Below the pieces are notes generated by a model, which saw only the letters and a program-made list of their open reading frames with translations, had not been told where the DNA came from and ran no database searches. 27,394 nucleotides of DNA from an uncultured Eubacteriales bacterium (lineage in GTDB: Bacteria; Bacillota; Clostridia; Christensenellales; Aristaeellaceae): assembly GCA_900540045.1 (NCBI GenBank), contig UQEF01000035.1, positions 1 through 27,394 on the forward strand. Direction: 5' to 3'. This document shows positions 1 through 8,187 of this stretch, piece by piece. Position numbers and translations under genes: made by a program. Position 1 is the first letter of the stretch; each line of letters opens with the position of its first letter.

Positions 1-89
1 CCATCGCCATCGAGCAGGGCCTGCGCTTCGCTATCCGCGAGGGCGGCCGCACGGTCGGCTCCGGCGTCGTGTCCAAGGTGATCGAGTAA
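1..89 (+). CDS. tuf: Elongation factor Tu, C-terminal end (partial)
   Basis: This is the last 28 codons of EF-Tu, the GTPase that brings aminoacyl-tRNA to the ribosome. The reading frame enters at base 3 and ends with TAA at 87-89. The visible peptide contains EQGLRFAIREGGRTVGSGVV and ends KVIE. This is the highly conserved end of EF-Tu domain 3, which packs against tRNA and EF-Ts. The rest of the gene lies upstream of the window. The position just before rpmG-secE-nusG is usual for Clostridia and supports the call. Two hairpins follow the stop, so tuf is probably transcribed apart from rpmG. Confidence 0.95.
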   Translation, partial: IAIEQGLRFAIREGGRTVGSGVVSKVIE

Positions 90-101
90 TCCACAGCCGC
101 T

Positions 102-135
102 TTGCACCGGCGGTCCTTTGGGCCGCCGGCTGCAA
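102..135 (+). terminator. Hairpin after tuf
   Basis: TTGCA plus CCGGCGG (102-113) pairs with CCGCCGG plus TGCAA (123-135), a 12-bp stem with one bulged C at 130 and a 9-base loop. No T-run follows, so alone it is an incomplete terminator. It may act with the second hairpin at 160-195. Confidence 0.45.
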
Positions 136-159
136 GCGGGCAATAGATATCTGTCGGCC

Positions 160-195
160 CCTTCGCCCGTCAGCGGGCGGGCGAAGGCGCCTTTT
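160..195 (+). terminator. Likely Rho-independent terminator between tuf and rpmG
   Basis: CCTTCGCCCG (160-169) pairs with CGGGCGAAGG (178-187), a perfect 10-bp GC-rich stem with an 8-base loop. It is followed by CGCC and four T's (192-195). The T-run is short, so read-through into rpmG is possible. I saw no clear promoter between this and rpmG. Confidence 0.6.
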
Positions 196-221
196 CCCAC
201 ATCGACGAGGAGGTGGCGAAC

Positions 222-383
222 GTGGCAAGCGTTGCCCGCAACAAAGTGATGCTGGCCTGCACCGAGTGCAAGCAGCGGAACTACAATTCCATGAAGAACA
301 AGAAAAACACCCCCGACCGCATTGAGCTGAACAAGTATTGCCGTTTCTGCAAAAAGCACACCGTTCACCGCGAAACCAAGTAA
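222..383 (+). CDS. rpmG: 50S ribosomal protein L33
   Basis: A 53-residue protein of the large ribosomal subunit, matching the usual L33 length. It has the zinc-ribbon cysteine pairs CTEC near residue 13 and CRFC near residue 40, so it is the zinc-binding form. The middle ([20 protein letters not shown]) and the HTVHRETK end are typical of L33. The start is GTG at 222, set by a GAGGAGG site about 8 bases upstream. The gene is the first of the rpmG-secE-nusG-rplK-rplA run. Confidence 0.95.
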   Translation: MASVARNKVMLACTECKQRNYNSMKNKKNTPDRIELNKYCRFCKKHTVHRETK

Positions 384-418
384 GCCGGAAACGTCAACTT
401 GCGAATGGAGTGAAAACC

Positions 419-676
419 ATGACGGAAAAGAAGACCAAGGGCGCGAAGCCGAACTTCTTCGTTCGCTTCGGGCAGGGATTCGTTGGCTTCTTCAAGCGCA
501 TCGGCCTGGCGTTCAAAAACATGTGGCATGAGCTTCGCAAGGTCACATGGCCCACGCGCGAGAAGCTGGTCAACTATTCGGTGATCGTGGTTCTCTTCAT
601 GCTGTTCATGATGGTCATCATCGGCCTGCTGGATACCGGTGCGACGCAGCTTGTGAACCTCATCATGAGCGCGTAA
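419..676 (+). CDS. secE: Preprotein translocase subunit SecE
   Basis: SecE clamps the SecY channel in the cytoplasmic membrane. The 85-residue form with one membrane segment is the usual Gram-positive type. Residues 1-25 are a charged tail. The amphipathic region FKNMWHELRKVTWPTREKL carries the family signature (KVTWP). One hydrophobic helix (about VIVVLFMLFMMVIIGLL) follows near the C-terminus. An in-frame ATG at 338 lies inside rpmG and would add 27 unlikely residues. ATG 419 has GGAG upstream and gives the family length. It lies 35 bases after rpmG and 10 bases before nusG. Confidence 0.95.
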   Translation: MTEKKTKGAKPNFFVRFGQGFVGFFKRIGLAFKNMWHELRKVTWPTREKLVNYSVIVVLFMLFMMVIIGLLDTGATQLVNLIMSA

Positions 677-686
677 GGAGACAGCC

Positions 687-1232
687 ATGGCTGAAAACAG
701 CAAAGAGCCGTGCTGGTATGTCGTCCATACCTATTCCGGCTATGAGAACAAGGTCAAGGATAACATCGAAAAGTCCGTTGAGAACAACCCCGAGATGCAG
801 CGCCTGATCTTCGACGTGCGCGTGCCCGTCGAGGACGTGGTGGAGATCAAGGGGAACAAGCGCGTGAAATCTCAGCGGAAGGTCTATCCCGGCTACGTGC
901 TGGTGCATATGATCGAAACCAGCGAAAGCTGGTACCTGGTGCGCAACACGCGCGGCGTGACCGGCTTTGTCGGCCCCGACTCCAAGCCTGTCGCCCTCAC
1001 CCCCGCCGAGGTGGACATGATGCTCTCCACGCAGCAGAACAGCGTGGAGTTCGGCATCGCCATCGGCGAGGAAGTGCGCATCCTCTCCGGCCCGCTGGAG
1101 AATTTCACCGGCGTGGTGGAGGACGTGGACACCGTGCGCCAGAAGCTGACCGTGAAGGTCAAAATGTTCTTGGGGCGCGAAATGCCCGTTGAGGTGGACC
1201 TGCAGGACGTTGAAAAGGTCCAGCCCAAATAA
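687..1232 (+). CDS. nusG: Transcription termination/antitermination protein NusG
   Basis: A 181-residue NusG of normal length, which binds the RNA polymerase clamp and modulates pausing, termination and transcription-translation coupling. The N-terminal NGN domain begins WYVVHTYSGYENKVKDNIE and includes YPGYVLVHM and WYLVRNTRGVTGFVG. The KOW domain follows near residue 130 (VRILSGPLENFTGVVEDVD), and the chain ends VDLQDVEKV. The ATG has AAGGAG ten bases upstream. It directly follows secE, as in most bacteria. Confidence 0.97.
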   Translation: MAENSKEPCWYVVHTYSGYENKVKDNIEKSVENNPEMQRLIFDVRVPVEDVVEIKGNKRVKSQRKVYPGYVLVHMIETSESWYLVRNTRGVTGFVGPDSKPVALTPAEVDMMLSTQQNSVEFGIAIGEEVRILSGPLENFTGVVEDVDTVRQKLTVKVKMFLGREMPVEVDLQDVEKVQPK

Positions 1233-1250
1233 GGCGCCTGCGCGCCGCAA

Positions 1251-1293
1251 AGCTCCCCCCGGGGAGCTGTGGGAGGAACGGAACTGCCGTTCC
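1251..1293 (+). other. Tandem hairpins between nusG and rplK
   Basis: AGCTCCCC (1251-1258) pairs with GGGGAGCT (1261-1268), and GGAACGG (1275-1281) pairs with CCGTTCC (1287-1293) around a 5-base loop. No T-run follows. They lie in the 5' leader of rplK, so they could be an attenuator, a processing site or a ribosomal-protein binding structure. No function can be assigned from sequence alone. Confidence 0.5.
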
Positions 1294-1325
1294 GCCATGA
1301 CCACATCGAAGGAGGTGCCATTCCC

Positions 1326-1751
1326 ATGGCAAAGAAAGTCAAATCCATGATTAAGCTTCAGGTTCCCGCCGCCAAGGCGACCCCCGCGCCGCCGATCGGT
1401 CCCGCGCTGGGCCAGCACGGCGTGAACATCCCCGGTTTCTGCAAGGAGTTCAATGAGCGCACCCAGAAGGACGCGGGCATGATCATCCCCGTGGTCATCA
1501 CGGTGTACACTGACAACACCTTCTCCTTCATCACCAAGACGCCGCCGGTTCCCGTGCTCATCAAGAAGGAGCTGAACCTGCAGACCGCCTCCGGCCGCCC
1601 CAACCGCGACAAGGTTGGCAAGCTCACCCAGGAGCAGGTCCGCAAGATCGCCGAGATCAAGAAGCCCGATGTCAACGCCACCGATATCGAGGCCATCATG
1701 AGCATGATCAAGGGTACCGCCCGCTCCATGGGCATCACGGTTGAGGAATAA
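1326..1751 (+). CDS. rplK: 50S ribosomal protein L11
   Basis: A 141-residue L11, the usual length. L11 forms the base of the ribosomal stalk and the GTPase-associated centre. Family signatures are [35 protein letters not shown] at the N-terminus and [26 protein letters not shown] at the C-terminal rRNA-binding end. An earlier in-frame ATG at 1269 lies in the hairpin leader. ATG 1326 has AAGGAGGTG eight bases upstream and gives the normal N-terminus ([15 protein letters not shown]). Confidence 0.97.
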   Translation: MAKKVKSMIKLQVPAAKATPAPPIGPALGQHGVNIPGFCKEFNERTQKDAGMIIPVVITVYTDNTFSFITKTPPVPVLIKKELNLQTASGRPNRDKVGKLTQEQVRKIAEIKKPDVNATDIEAIMSMIKGTARSMGITVEE

Positions 1752-1761
1752 GACGACCATT

Positions 1762-1792
1762 TGTGGGAGGACATTGTGCCGTTAGCACCACA
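1762..1792 (+). promoter_or_regulatory. Candidate L1-binding leader between rplK and rplA
   Basis: The rplK-rplA gap can fold as TGTG (1762-1765) with CACA (1789-1792) outside and GTGC (1776-1779) with GCAC (1785-1788) inside, with a purine-rich GGAGGACATT bulge on the 5' side only. Two short helices separated by an asymmetric loop resemble known L1 mRNA sites, and L1 is known to repress its own operon. The fold is seen by eye. Binding is inference. Confidence 0.35.
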
Positions 1793-1806
1793 GGAAGGAC
1801 AGTAGC

Positions 1807-2496
1807 ATGAAACACGGAAAGAAATATGTGGACAGCGCGAAGCTGATCGACCATCTCAACGCCTACGACCCCGCCGAGGCCTGCGAGCTGGCCTGCAAGA
1901 CCAGCAAGGCCAAGTTTGACGAAACCATCGAGATTTCCGTTCGCCTGGGCGTCGATCCCCGCCATGCCGACCAGCAGGTCCGCGGCGCGGTGGTTCTGCC
2001 TCACGGCACCGGCCGCACCGTGCGCGTGCTGGTGGTCACCAAGGGCGACAAGGTCAAGGAAGCCGAGGCCGCGGGCGCGGATATCGTCGGCGGCGAGGAA
2101 ATGATCCACAAGATCCAGACCGAAAACTGGTTTGGCTTCGACGTGATGATCGCCACCCCCGACATGATGGGCGTTGTCGGCCGCATCGGCCGTATCCTGG
2201 GCCCCAAGGGCCTCATGCCCAACCCCAAGAGCGGCACCGTGACCATGGACGTGGCCAAGGCCATCACCGACATCAAAGCCGGTAAGGTCGAGTACCGCGT
2301 GGACAAGACCTCCATTGTTCACTGCCCCATCGGAAAGGCCTCTTTCGGCCCCGAAAAGCTGGGTGAGAACCTGCAGGTCCTCATGGACGCCATCAACAAG
2401 GCCAAGCCCGCTGCCGCCAAGGGCACCTATGTGCGCAGCGTGTACCTCAGCGCCACCATGGGCCCCGCCATCAAGGTCAACCCCTTGAAGTTCTAA
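1807..2496 (+). CDS. rplA: 50S ribosomal protein L1
   Basis: A 229-residue L1, the usual length. L1 forms the mobile arm beside the E-site and binds 23S rRNA; in many bacteria it also represses its own mRNA. Recognisable blocks are [40 protein letters not shown], the domain II segment [27 protein letters not shown], and the end [21 protein letters not shown] 1807 has AGGAAGGA upstream. A terminator follows 18 bases after the stop, so rplA is the last gene of the operon here; rplJ-rplL usually follow. Confidence 0.97.
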   Translation: MKHGKKYVDSAKLIDHLNAYDPAEACELACKTSKAKFDETIEISVRLGVDPRHADQQVRGAVVLPHGTGRTVRVLVVTKGDKVKEAEAAGADIVGGEEMIHKIQTENWFGFDVMIATPDMMGVVGRIGRILGPKGLMPNPKSGTVTMDVAKAITDIKAGKVEYRVDKTSIVHCPIGKASFGPEKLGENLQVLMDAINKAKPAAAKGTYVRSVYLSATMGPAIKVNPLKF

Positions 2497-2513
2497 GGGC
2501 TGCCCGTCATCAT

Positions 2514-2554
2514 CAGGCCCCCGCTCCGCATGCCGGAACGGGGGCCTGTTTCTG
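2514..2554 (+). terminator. Rho-independent terminator after rplA
   Basis: CAGGCCCCCG (2514-2523) pairs perfectly with CGGGGGCCTG (2539-2548), with an inner CCG/CGG pair. TTT follows at 2549-2551. It ends the ribosomal-protein transcript. Confidence 0.8.
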
Positions 2555-2594
2555 CAATGAGAGCGGCGCCGGGGCGGAAAGCGCGCGCCGCCCT

Positions 2595-2623
2595 TTGCCT
2601 CGCCCGCGAAGATATGCTATACT
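2595..2623 (+). promoter_or_regulatory. Promoter for the small protein/ABC-F pair
   Basis: TTGCCT (2595-2600), a 17-base spacer and TATACT (2618-2623), with TG one base before the -10 box (extended -10). This matches the housekeeping sigma consensus well. It lies just after the rplA terminator and before GTG 2652, giving a leader of about 20 bases. Confidence 0.8.
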
Positions 2624-2651
2624 AGAAAACAGCGGCCGGGAGGTGAGCGCG

Positions 2652-3317
2652 GTGTTTCAGCGGGATTACATCCTGCGCATGATCGAAATGATGGGCGATC
2701 TGATGCGGCGCGTCAAGGAGCTGATGGACGAGCTTGCCCGGATGCGCCTGCTGGAGGAGGCCTGCCGCAGGCAATGCGGCCTACCGCTTTCGGCGCTGGA
2801 GACGCTCAGCACCGAAAGCCTGACGGAACTGCTGTCGCCCACGCCGCGCCTGTTTGCCAGCGAGCTTATCTACCTTCGCGCCACGGCCTCGCCGTCCCTC
2901 TGGGAAGAGGGCCGCATGCTCAGGCTCAAGAGCCTGCGCCTGCTGCTTACGCTGGCGCAGGAAGGGCCGCTTTGCGAGCTGCGCGCAGCGCGCGTGCAGG
3001 CGCTCAAGCTGGAGCTGATGGACCTGCTTTTGCCGGAGGACCTGATGGCCTGCGCCGCATTCCTCAGGCAGGGCGGAGCCTATGCAGATATGGAGGATGC
3101 GCTGTTTGAGGCGGCGGAGCGGTGCGCGCCGCAGGAGCGGGCGGCGTGCGTCCGCGAAGGGGGATGCATGCTGCGCGAGGCGGCGCGCGCGCCGGCAGAG
3201 GATCTGGCGTTTGGCCGCACGTCCGCGCATGAGCTGCGCCTGTCCGCGCGCGAGCTGGAGGCGCGCTGGGCGGCGGATGATTCACAGCAACCGGATAGAG
3301 GGGAAGAAACCCGATGA
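2652..3317 (+). CDS. Helical protein of unknown function, DUF6483-like
   Basis: A 221-residue, largely helical, leucine- and alanine-rich protein with no signal peptide or membrane segment. The N-terminus (FQRDYILRMIEMMGDLMRRVKELMDEL) resembles Clostridia proteins annotated DUF6483, recalled from memory rather than searched. The rest may be helical repeats. GTG 2652 is chosen because GGGAGG lies about 9 bases upstream; the longer frame from 2595 would begin inside the -35 box. Its TGA overlaps the ATG of the next gene (ATGA), so it is translationally coupled to the ABC-F ATPase and may work with it. No function can be assigned. Confidence 0.75.
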   Translation: MFQRDYILRMIEMMGDLMRRVKELMDELARMRLLEEACRRQCGLPLSALETLSTESLTELLSPTPRLFASELIYLRATASPSLWEEGRMLRLKSLRLLLTLAQEGPLCELRAARVQALKLELMDLLLPEDLMACAAFLRQGGAYADMEDALFEAAERCAPQERAACVREGGCMLREAARAPAEDLAFGRTSAHELRLSARELEARWAADDSQQPDRGEETR

Positions 3318-5233
3318 TTTTGATCTCGGCACAGGATGTGCAAAAGAGCTTCGGCACCCATGAGGTGCTCAAGGGGGTCAGCTTCAGCCTGCAAAAGGGC
3401 GAGAAGATGGGCCTGGTAGGCGTCAACGGCTGCGGCAAGACCACGCTGATGCGCATCATCAGCGGCGAGGCCGAAGCGGACGGCGGCATGGTGCACAAAA
3501 ACCGCGACCTGCGCATCGGCTATCTCAGGCAGGTGGACGACATCGCCCTGACCGATACGGTCTGGGAAGCGCTCCTGCGCGTGTTTGAGCCGGTCATCGC
3601 CATGGAGAGGCGTCTGCGCGAGCTGGAAGCGCAGATGGAGCAGAACGCCGATCCCCAGACGGCCCTGCGCCTGACGGGGGAGTATCAACGCCTGCTGGAC
3701 CGCTACAACGAGGCGGAGGGCTATGCCTATGAGGGGGAGATGCTGGGCGTGCTAAACGGCCTGGGCCTCAAGCCCGACATGCACGGGCGCAAGGTGGGCA
3801 CCCTCTCCGGCGGCGAGCGCACGCGGCTTTCGTTGGCCAAGCTGCTCTTGCAGAAACCCGACGTCATTTTGATGGACGAGCCCACCAACCATCTGGACCT
3901 GGAGGCCATCGAATGGCTGCAGGGCTACCTGACGGAATACAAGGGGTCTCTCTTGCTCATCAGCCACGACCGGTATTTTCTGGATCACGTCTGCACCACG
4001 ATGGGCGAGATCCTCGGCGGCCGCATGATCAAATTCACCGGCAACTACACCGAGTACATGCGCAAGCGCACCGCGGACTTTGAAAACCGCATGAAGGCCT
4101 ACAACCTGCAGCAGAAGGAAATCGAGCGGGAAAAGGCCATCATCGAGCGCTACCGCAGCTTCAACCGGGAAAAGAGTATCAAAGCCGCCGAAAGCCGCCA
4201 GAAGCGCCTGGACAAGCTGGAACGGCTGGAAAAGCCCGTCGAGGAGGGGCATGTGCGCTTCAGCTTTGAGGCGCGCCGCCGCAGCGGCGAGGAGGCGCTG
4301 GAGGTCAAGGGGCTGTGCAAGTCCTATGACGGCCAGCCCGTCTTTGAAAACGTGAGCTTCAAGCTGCGCACGGGCGATCGTGTGGCCCTGATCGGCCCCA
4401 ACGGCGTGGGCAAGAGCACGCTGTTCAAAATTTTGACCCATCAGCTCACGCCCGACCGGGGCAGCGTGAAGTACGGCGTCAATATTGACATCGGGTATTA
4501 CGACCAGCACCAGCAAAACCTCAACCCCGCCAACACCGTGCTGGACGAGGTCTGGAACAGCTTCCCCTCGATGGAGCAGAGCAAGGTGCGCGGCGCGCTG
4601 GGCCTGTTCCTCTTTACGGGCGACGACGTGTTCGACACCGTTGGGAGCCTCTCCGGAGGCGAGCGGGGGCGCGTGGCGCTGACGAAGCTGATGCTGCGCA
4701 AGGACAACCTGCTCCTGCTGGACGAGCCGACCAATCACCTGGACATGGACAGCCGCGAGGTGCTGGAGGACGCGCTGCAGGACTTTCCGGGGACGATTCT
4801 CGCCATCAGCCATGACCGGTATTTCATCAACCGGTTCGCCGACCGCGTGATGGTGATGAACGCCGACGGCGTGACGGAATATCTGGGCAACTTTGACGAC
4901 TACGTGGAGAAGCGCGACCGTCCCCAGCCGCCCGCCCCCGCCGCCGAAGGCGAGGTGACGCGCACGGCCGCCACGCGGGAGCGCAAGCGCGACCGCCAGC
5001 AGGCGGCCCGTGCCCGCGAGCTGCAGGCGCAGGTGAAGCGGGCGGAAGAGGCGATCGAAGAAAACGAACGGCTTCTTCGTGAGCTGGAGGCGAAGCTGGC
5101 CGACCCGGCCACCTATGCCGACGCGGAGGCTGCGCGGGAGCTGGGCGAGCGCTACCGCGCCGAGCAGGCGCGCAGCGAAGCGCTCTACGAGGCGCTGGAG
5201 GCCGCCGAAGCGGAGGCGGAAGCGGCGGAATAG
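3314..5233 (+). CDS. ABC-F family ATPase, Uup/YdiF-like
   Basis: A 639-residue soluble twin-ATPase protein. ABC-F proteins have no membrane domain; they act at the ribosomal E-site, relieving stalled complexes or displacing ribosome-targeting antibiotics. Domain 1 has Walker A GVNGCGKT (36-43), signature LSGGE (164-168) and Walker B with D188/E189. A charged helical linker lies near 250-310. Domain 2 has GPNGVGKS (361-368), LSGGE (446-450) and D470/E471. Both ATP sites look complete. Residues 535-639 are a Pro/Ala linker and an E/R/A-rich coiled coil, as in Uup. It is coupled to the upstream unknown gene. Whether it gives drug resistance cannot be told. The stop lies only 6 bases from the convergent AraC gene, with no terminator seen between them. 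Confidence 0.92.
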   Translation: MILISAQDVQKSFGTHEVLKGVSFSLQKGEKMGLVGVNGCGKTTLMRIISGEAEADGGMVHKNRDLRIGYLRQVDDIALTDTVWEALLRVFEPVIAMERRLRELEAQMEQNADPQTALRLTGEYQRLLDRYNEAEGYAYEGEMLGVLNGLGLKPDMHGRKVGTLSGGERTRLSLAKLLLQKPDVILMDEPTNHLDLEAIEWLQGYLTEYKGSLLLISHDRYFLDHVCTTMGEILGGRMIKFTGNYTEYMRKRTADFENRMKAYNLQQKEIEREKAIIERYRSFNREKSIKAAESRQKRLDKLERLEKPVEEGHVRFSFEARRRSGEEALEVKGLCKSYDGQPVFENVSFKLRTGDRVALIGPNGVGKSTLFKILTHQLTPDRGSVKYGVNIDIGYYDQHQQNLNPANTVLDEVWNSFPSMEQSKVRGALGLFLFTGDDVFDTVGSLSGGERGRVALTKLMLRKDNLLLLDEPTNHLDMDSREVLEDALQDFPGTILAISHDRYFINRFADRVMVMNADGVTEYLGNFDDYVEKRDRPQPPAPAAEGEVTRTAATRERKRDRQQAARARELQAQVKRAEEAIEENERLLRELEAKLADPATYADAEAARELGERYRAEQARSEALYEALEAAEAEAEAAE

Positions 5234-5239
5234 CCCGTG

Positions 5240-6115
5240 CTACGCATTTTGCAGGCAATGCAGCAGGTTCTTGCGGTATTCGGAAGGCGAAACCAAAAAC
5301 GCCTTCTTGAACTGCGTGCTGAAATAAAAAAGATCATAGCCGATGGCGGCGGCCACATCGCTGATGGACAGCTCCGGATTTTTCAGCAGCATTTGCGCGT
5401 GACGCAGCTTATAGCGGATCACAAGCTGCTGGGTGGAGCAGTTCATGACATGGCGGCTGCAACGGTACAGGTGGCTTTGCGAAACATGCAGAGCCGCGCA
5501 GAGCTGGTCCACATGAACGGGCTGGTTCAGATGCGCTTCCAGATACTCAAAGAGCCGGGAAATGACGTACTGCTCGCGGGAGCTGTTTTCGGCGGGAAGC
5601 GCGGGCGTATTTTGCAGGCGGATCAGCCGGATCAGCAGAAGATGCAGCAGCGCGCGAAGCTGGGCATAGCAGCCGGGCCTGCACGCCCGGACATCCTCGT
5701 AGCAGGACATCAGGGCCGCGGTATCCGCAGGGGTCAGGATCTGCGGAAAGTGCAAAATGCGCGTGAAACCGAATTGCTGCAAAAACCCGTGCTCACGGGC
5801 ATAAGGATGCAAATTGAAGAAAATTTCATAGGAGTCCACATGATCGAAGGTGGAGGCGCTGTAGACGGAATAGGGCGGGATGAGCATCACGCTGCCGGGA
5901 GCGAGCAGGAAATGCTCGTTCTGAGCAGTAAGGTCCGCCCTGCCCTGTGTTTGCAGCACCAGCTTGATGCGCGTGCTGACCAGATTTTTCAGGGTTTTGA
6001 AATCCTGCTGCGGCCAATGCGTAAAATAGTCGACCTCAATACGGAAATCGGCCAGATAGGCGGACAGCGGGTCCGCGTCCGCGCGAAAGGGGTTGAACCG
6101 CTCGGTCAGTTTCAT
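5240..6115 (-). CDS. AraC-family transcriptional regulator
   Basis: A 291-residue regulator. Residues about 20-115 fit a cupin-like ligand-binding domain (FLLAPGSVMLIPPYSVYSAS). Residues about 185-290 hold two AraC helix-turn-helix motifs: VHVDQLCAALHVSQSHLYRCSRHV, then the signature LSISDVAAAIGYDLFYFSTQFKKAF followed by SPSEYRK. The start at 6115 has GGAGG six bases upstream; the in-frame ATG 30 bases earlier lacks one. It is divergent from the secreted reductase, across 159 bases, so it likely controls that gene in response to its substrate. This is inference from position. The inducer is unknown, and I found no convincing promoter or operator pair in the shared gap. Confidence 0.9.
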   Translation of the reverse strand: MKLTERFNPFRADADPLSAYLADFRIEVDYFTHWPQQDFKTLKNLVSTRIKLVLQTQGRADLTAQNEHFLLAPGSVMLIPPYSVYSASTFDHVDSYEIFFNLHPYAREHGFLQQFGFTRILHFPQILTPADTAALMSCYEDVRACRPGCYAQLRALLHLLLIRLIRLQNTPALPAENSSREQYVISRLFEYLEAHLNQPVHVDQLCAALHVSQSHLYRCSRHVMNCSTQQLVIRYKLRHAQMLLKNPELSISDVAAAIGYDLFYFSTQFKKAFLVSPSEYRKNLLHCLQNA

Positions 6116-6274
6116 GCATTTCCTCCGTTGGACTGATAAACACAAATATGAAATGGGTATGATATAGGAAATCGATCGTTAAAAGTATATCATAGAACAG
6201 CGGCATTGGGAACGGAACAAAAATCGTCCGGACTTGCACAATCAGGAAAACAACAGCTACAGGAGGAAACGGAA

Positions 6275-8092
6275 ATGAAAACTGGCAGGAAAAAGCTGCT
6301 CAGCCGCGTGCTGGTGCTGGCGCTTGTGATGGCGCTGACGCTGGGCACGGCGCTTGCTCCCGTGAGCGCCATGGCGCAGGCCACCCTGACGGATGGCACC
6401 TACACCGGCGCGGCCAACGGCATGGGCGGCGCGGTGAACGTAACCGTGACCGTGGAAGGCGGAAAGATCACCAGCGTTGAGGTCGGCGACAATCAGGAGA
6501 CGCCCGGCATCAGCGATCCGGCGATCGAGCAGATCCCGGCGGCCATCGTCGAGGCGCAGAGCACCGACGTGGACGGCGTGGCCGGCGCAACCGTCACGTC
6601 CGACGCCATCAAGGCGGCCGTGGACGCCGCGCTCAGCGGCGAAGCCCCCGAAGAGGACAAGCCGCTGGAAATCACCGTTCAGCCGGACGTGATCGTGGTG
6701 GGCGCGGGCATGGCAGGCCTGGTGGCCAGCGTGCACGCGGCCGAGCTGGGCGCGAATGTGCTGGTGCTGGAGCAGAACTACCGCGTGGGCGGTTCCGCGA
6801 ACACCGCGGGCGGCTCCATCAGCGGCGCCGGCTACAAGATCCAGAAGGAAGCCGGCATTGAGGACAGCGCCGAGGCGTTCTATAACGACTTCGTCACCAT
6901 GGGCGGCGGCGAGGAGAACATGAACACCGAGATCGCCAGGGTGCACGCCGAGCGCAGCGGCGAGGCCATCGACTGGCTGCAGGACTACGTGGGCGTGGAG
7001 TTCTCCGATCAGGTGGACAGCGGCGGATACCTGACCATGAACACCTACCGCGTGACCTACACCGCGGGCGGCGCGTCCTCCGGCGGCGGCTCCTACTTTG
7101 TGAGCGCCCTGATGGAAAAGCTGCAGGGCTTCATCGACGCGGGCCAGGCCCAGCTGTGCCTGGATACGCTGGTCACCGACCTCATGTTTGACGACAACGG
7201 CGACGTGGTCGGCGTCAAGGTGGACGATGTGGAGATTCCCGCTCCCAGCACCATCATCGCCACCGGCGGCTATGGCTACTGCGAGCGCTGGCTCAAGGAG
7301 TACAACTTCACCAACATCACCTCCAATGACCCCGTCACCGCCATCGGCAGCGGCTACGACTTCGCCCGCAGCGCCGGCGCGGCCTTTGACAACATGGACT
7401 ACTGCTCCTGCTACGGCGGTTCCGTGCCGGTCAGCGGCTTCCAGGCGTCGCTTCGCTGCAACATCAACTACAACGGCGCCATCTGGGTCAACACCGCCGG
7501 CGAGCGCGTCTTTAACGAGCCTGCCGCCACCTCCATGGACAAGCGGACCGTGTGGCGCACCGCCGACCAGAACATCATCTACATCGTGCTGGCCGAGAAC
7601 ATGCTGTCGGATGACAGCGCGCTCTTTACCGGCATGATGAGCAACTCCGCGCCCTTCACCAACGAGGAGAAGATCGCCGAGCTGCTGGATGAGGGCTACA
7701 TGTTCAAGGCCGACACCATCGAGGAACTGGGCGAGATGATCGGCGCGGAGAAGCTGGCCGAGACCGTCGCCAAGTACAACGAGGATGTCGCCGCGGGCGA
7801 GGATACCGTCTTTGGCCGCACGGACAACCTGCTCGCCTTTGAGGAGGGCCCCTTCTACGCCGTGTACACCGTTCCCTACCTGATGATGACCGCGGGCGGA
7901 CCGCGCATCAACGGCGACGCCCAGCTCGTGCGTGAGGACGGCACGCTGGTAGGCGGCGCGTACCTTGCGGGCGAGATCATCGGCTCGGCCAACATCGCCG
8001 GCCACAACACCATCGGCGGCATCGGCCATGGCCTGTGCGCCACGTGGGGCCGCATCTCCGCCGAGAGCGCGGTGAAGAACGCCGGCAAGTAA
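6275..8092 (+). CDS. Secreted FMN- and FAD-binding reductase (fumarate reductase/UrdA-like)
   Basis: A 605-residue exported flavoprotein. A signal peptide ([29 protein letters not shown]) covers residues 1-34, with no lipobox. Residues 37-122 are an FMN-binding domain with [10 protein letters not shown]; Thr106 is the expected covalent FMN site, made by ApbE. The FAD domain starts at 138 with [15 protein letters not shown] and includes [15 protein letters not shown] (401-415) and [16 protein letters not shown] (561-576). In gut anaerobes this architecture serves extracellular respiration of fumarate, urocanate or aromatic enoates. The substrate is unknown here: the usual HHTMGG reads MMTAGG and NRLGG reads NTIGG. 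ATG 6275 has AGGAGG upstream. The gene stands alone, divergent from AraC. Confidence 0.9.
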   Translation: MKTGRKKLLSRVLVLALVMALTLGTALAPVSAMAQATLTDGTYTGAANGMGGAVNVTVTVEGGKITSVEVGDNQETPGISDPAIEQIPAAIVEAQSTDVDGVAGATVTSDAIKAAVDAALSGEAPEEDKPLEITVQPDVIVVGAGMAGLVASVHAAELGANVLVLEQNYRVGGSANTAGGSISGAGYKIQKEAGIEDSAEAFYNDFVTMGGGEENMNTEIARVHAERSGEAIDWLQDYVGVEFSDQVDSGGYLTMNTYRVTYTAGGASSGGGSYFVSALMEKLQGFIDAGQAQLCLDTLVTDLMFDDNGDVVGVKVDDVEIPAPSTIIATGGYGYCERWLKEYNFTNITSNDPVTAIGSGYDFARSAGAAFDNMDYCSCYGGSVPVSGFQASLRCNINYNGAIWVNTAGERVFNEPAATSMDKRTVWRTADQNIIYIVLAENMLSDDSALFTGMMSNSAPFTNEEKIAELLDEGYMFKADTIEELGEMIGAEKLAETVAKYNEDVAAGEDTVFGRTDNLLAFEEGPFYAVYTVPYLMMTAGGPRINGDAQLVREDGTLVGGAYLAGEIIGSANIAGHNTIGGIGHGLCATWGRISAESAVKNAGK

Positions 8093-8129
8093 GCCCGCAG
8101 ACCCGTTCCCGCATTCCGCCGAAAAACAG

Positions 8130-8171
8130 CCGGCCCGCAGGGGAGCGAAAGCTCCCTTGCGGGCCGGTTTT
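8130..8171. terminator. Strong bidirectional terminator
   Basis: A 17-bp stem (8130-8146 with 8151-8167, one G-T pair) closes a GAAA tetraloop and is followed by TTTT (8168-8171). A-rich sequence on the left side serves the minus strand. It separates the convergent reductase and glycerate kinase genes and can end both transcripts. Confidence 0.92.
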
Positions 8172-8187
8172 GTCTGCATTGGAATTT

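Noticed and set aside
6116..6274. TATGAT (6158-6163) and TATCAT (6188-6193) as reductase promoters
   Set aside because: Neither has an acceptable -35 box at 16-18 bases, so no promoter is called in the AraC/reductase gap.
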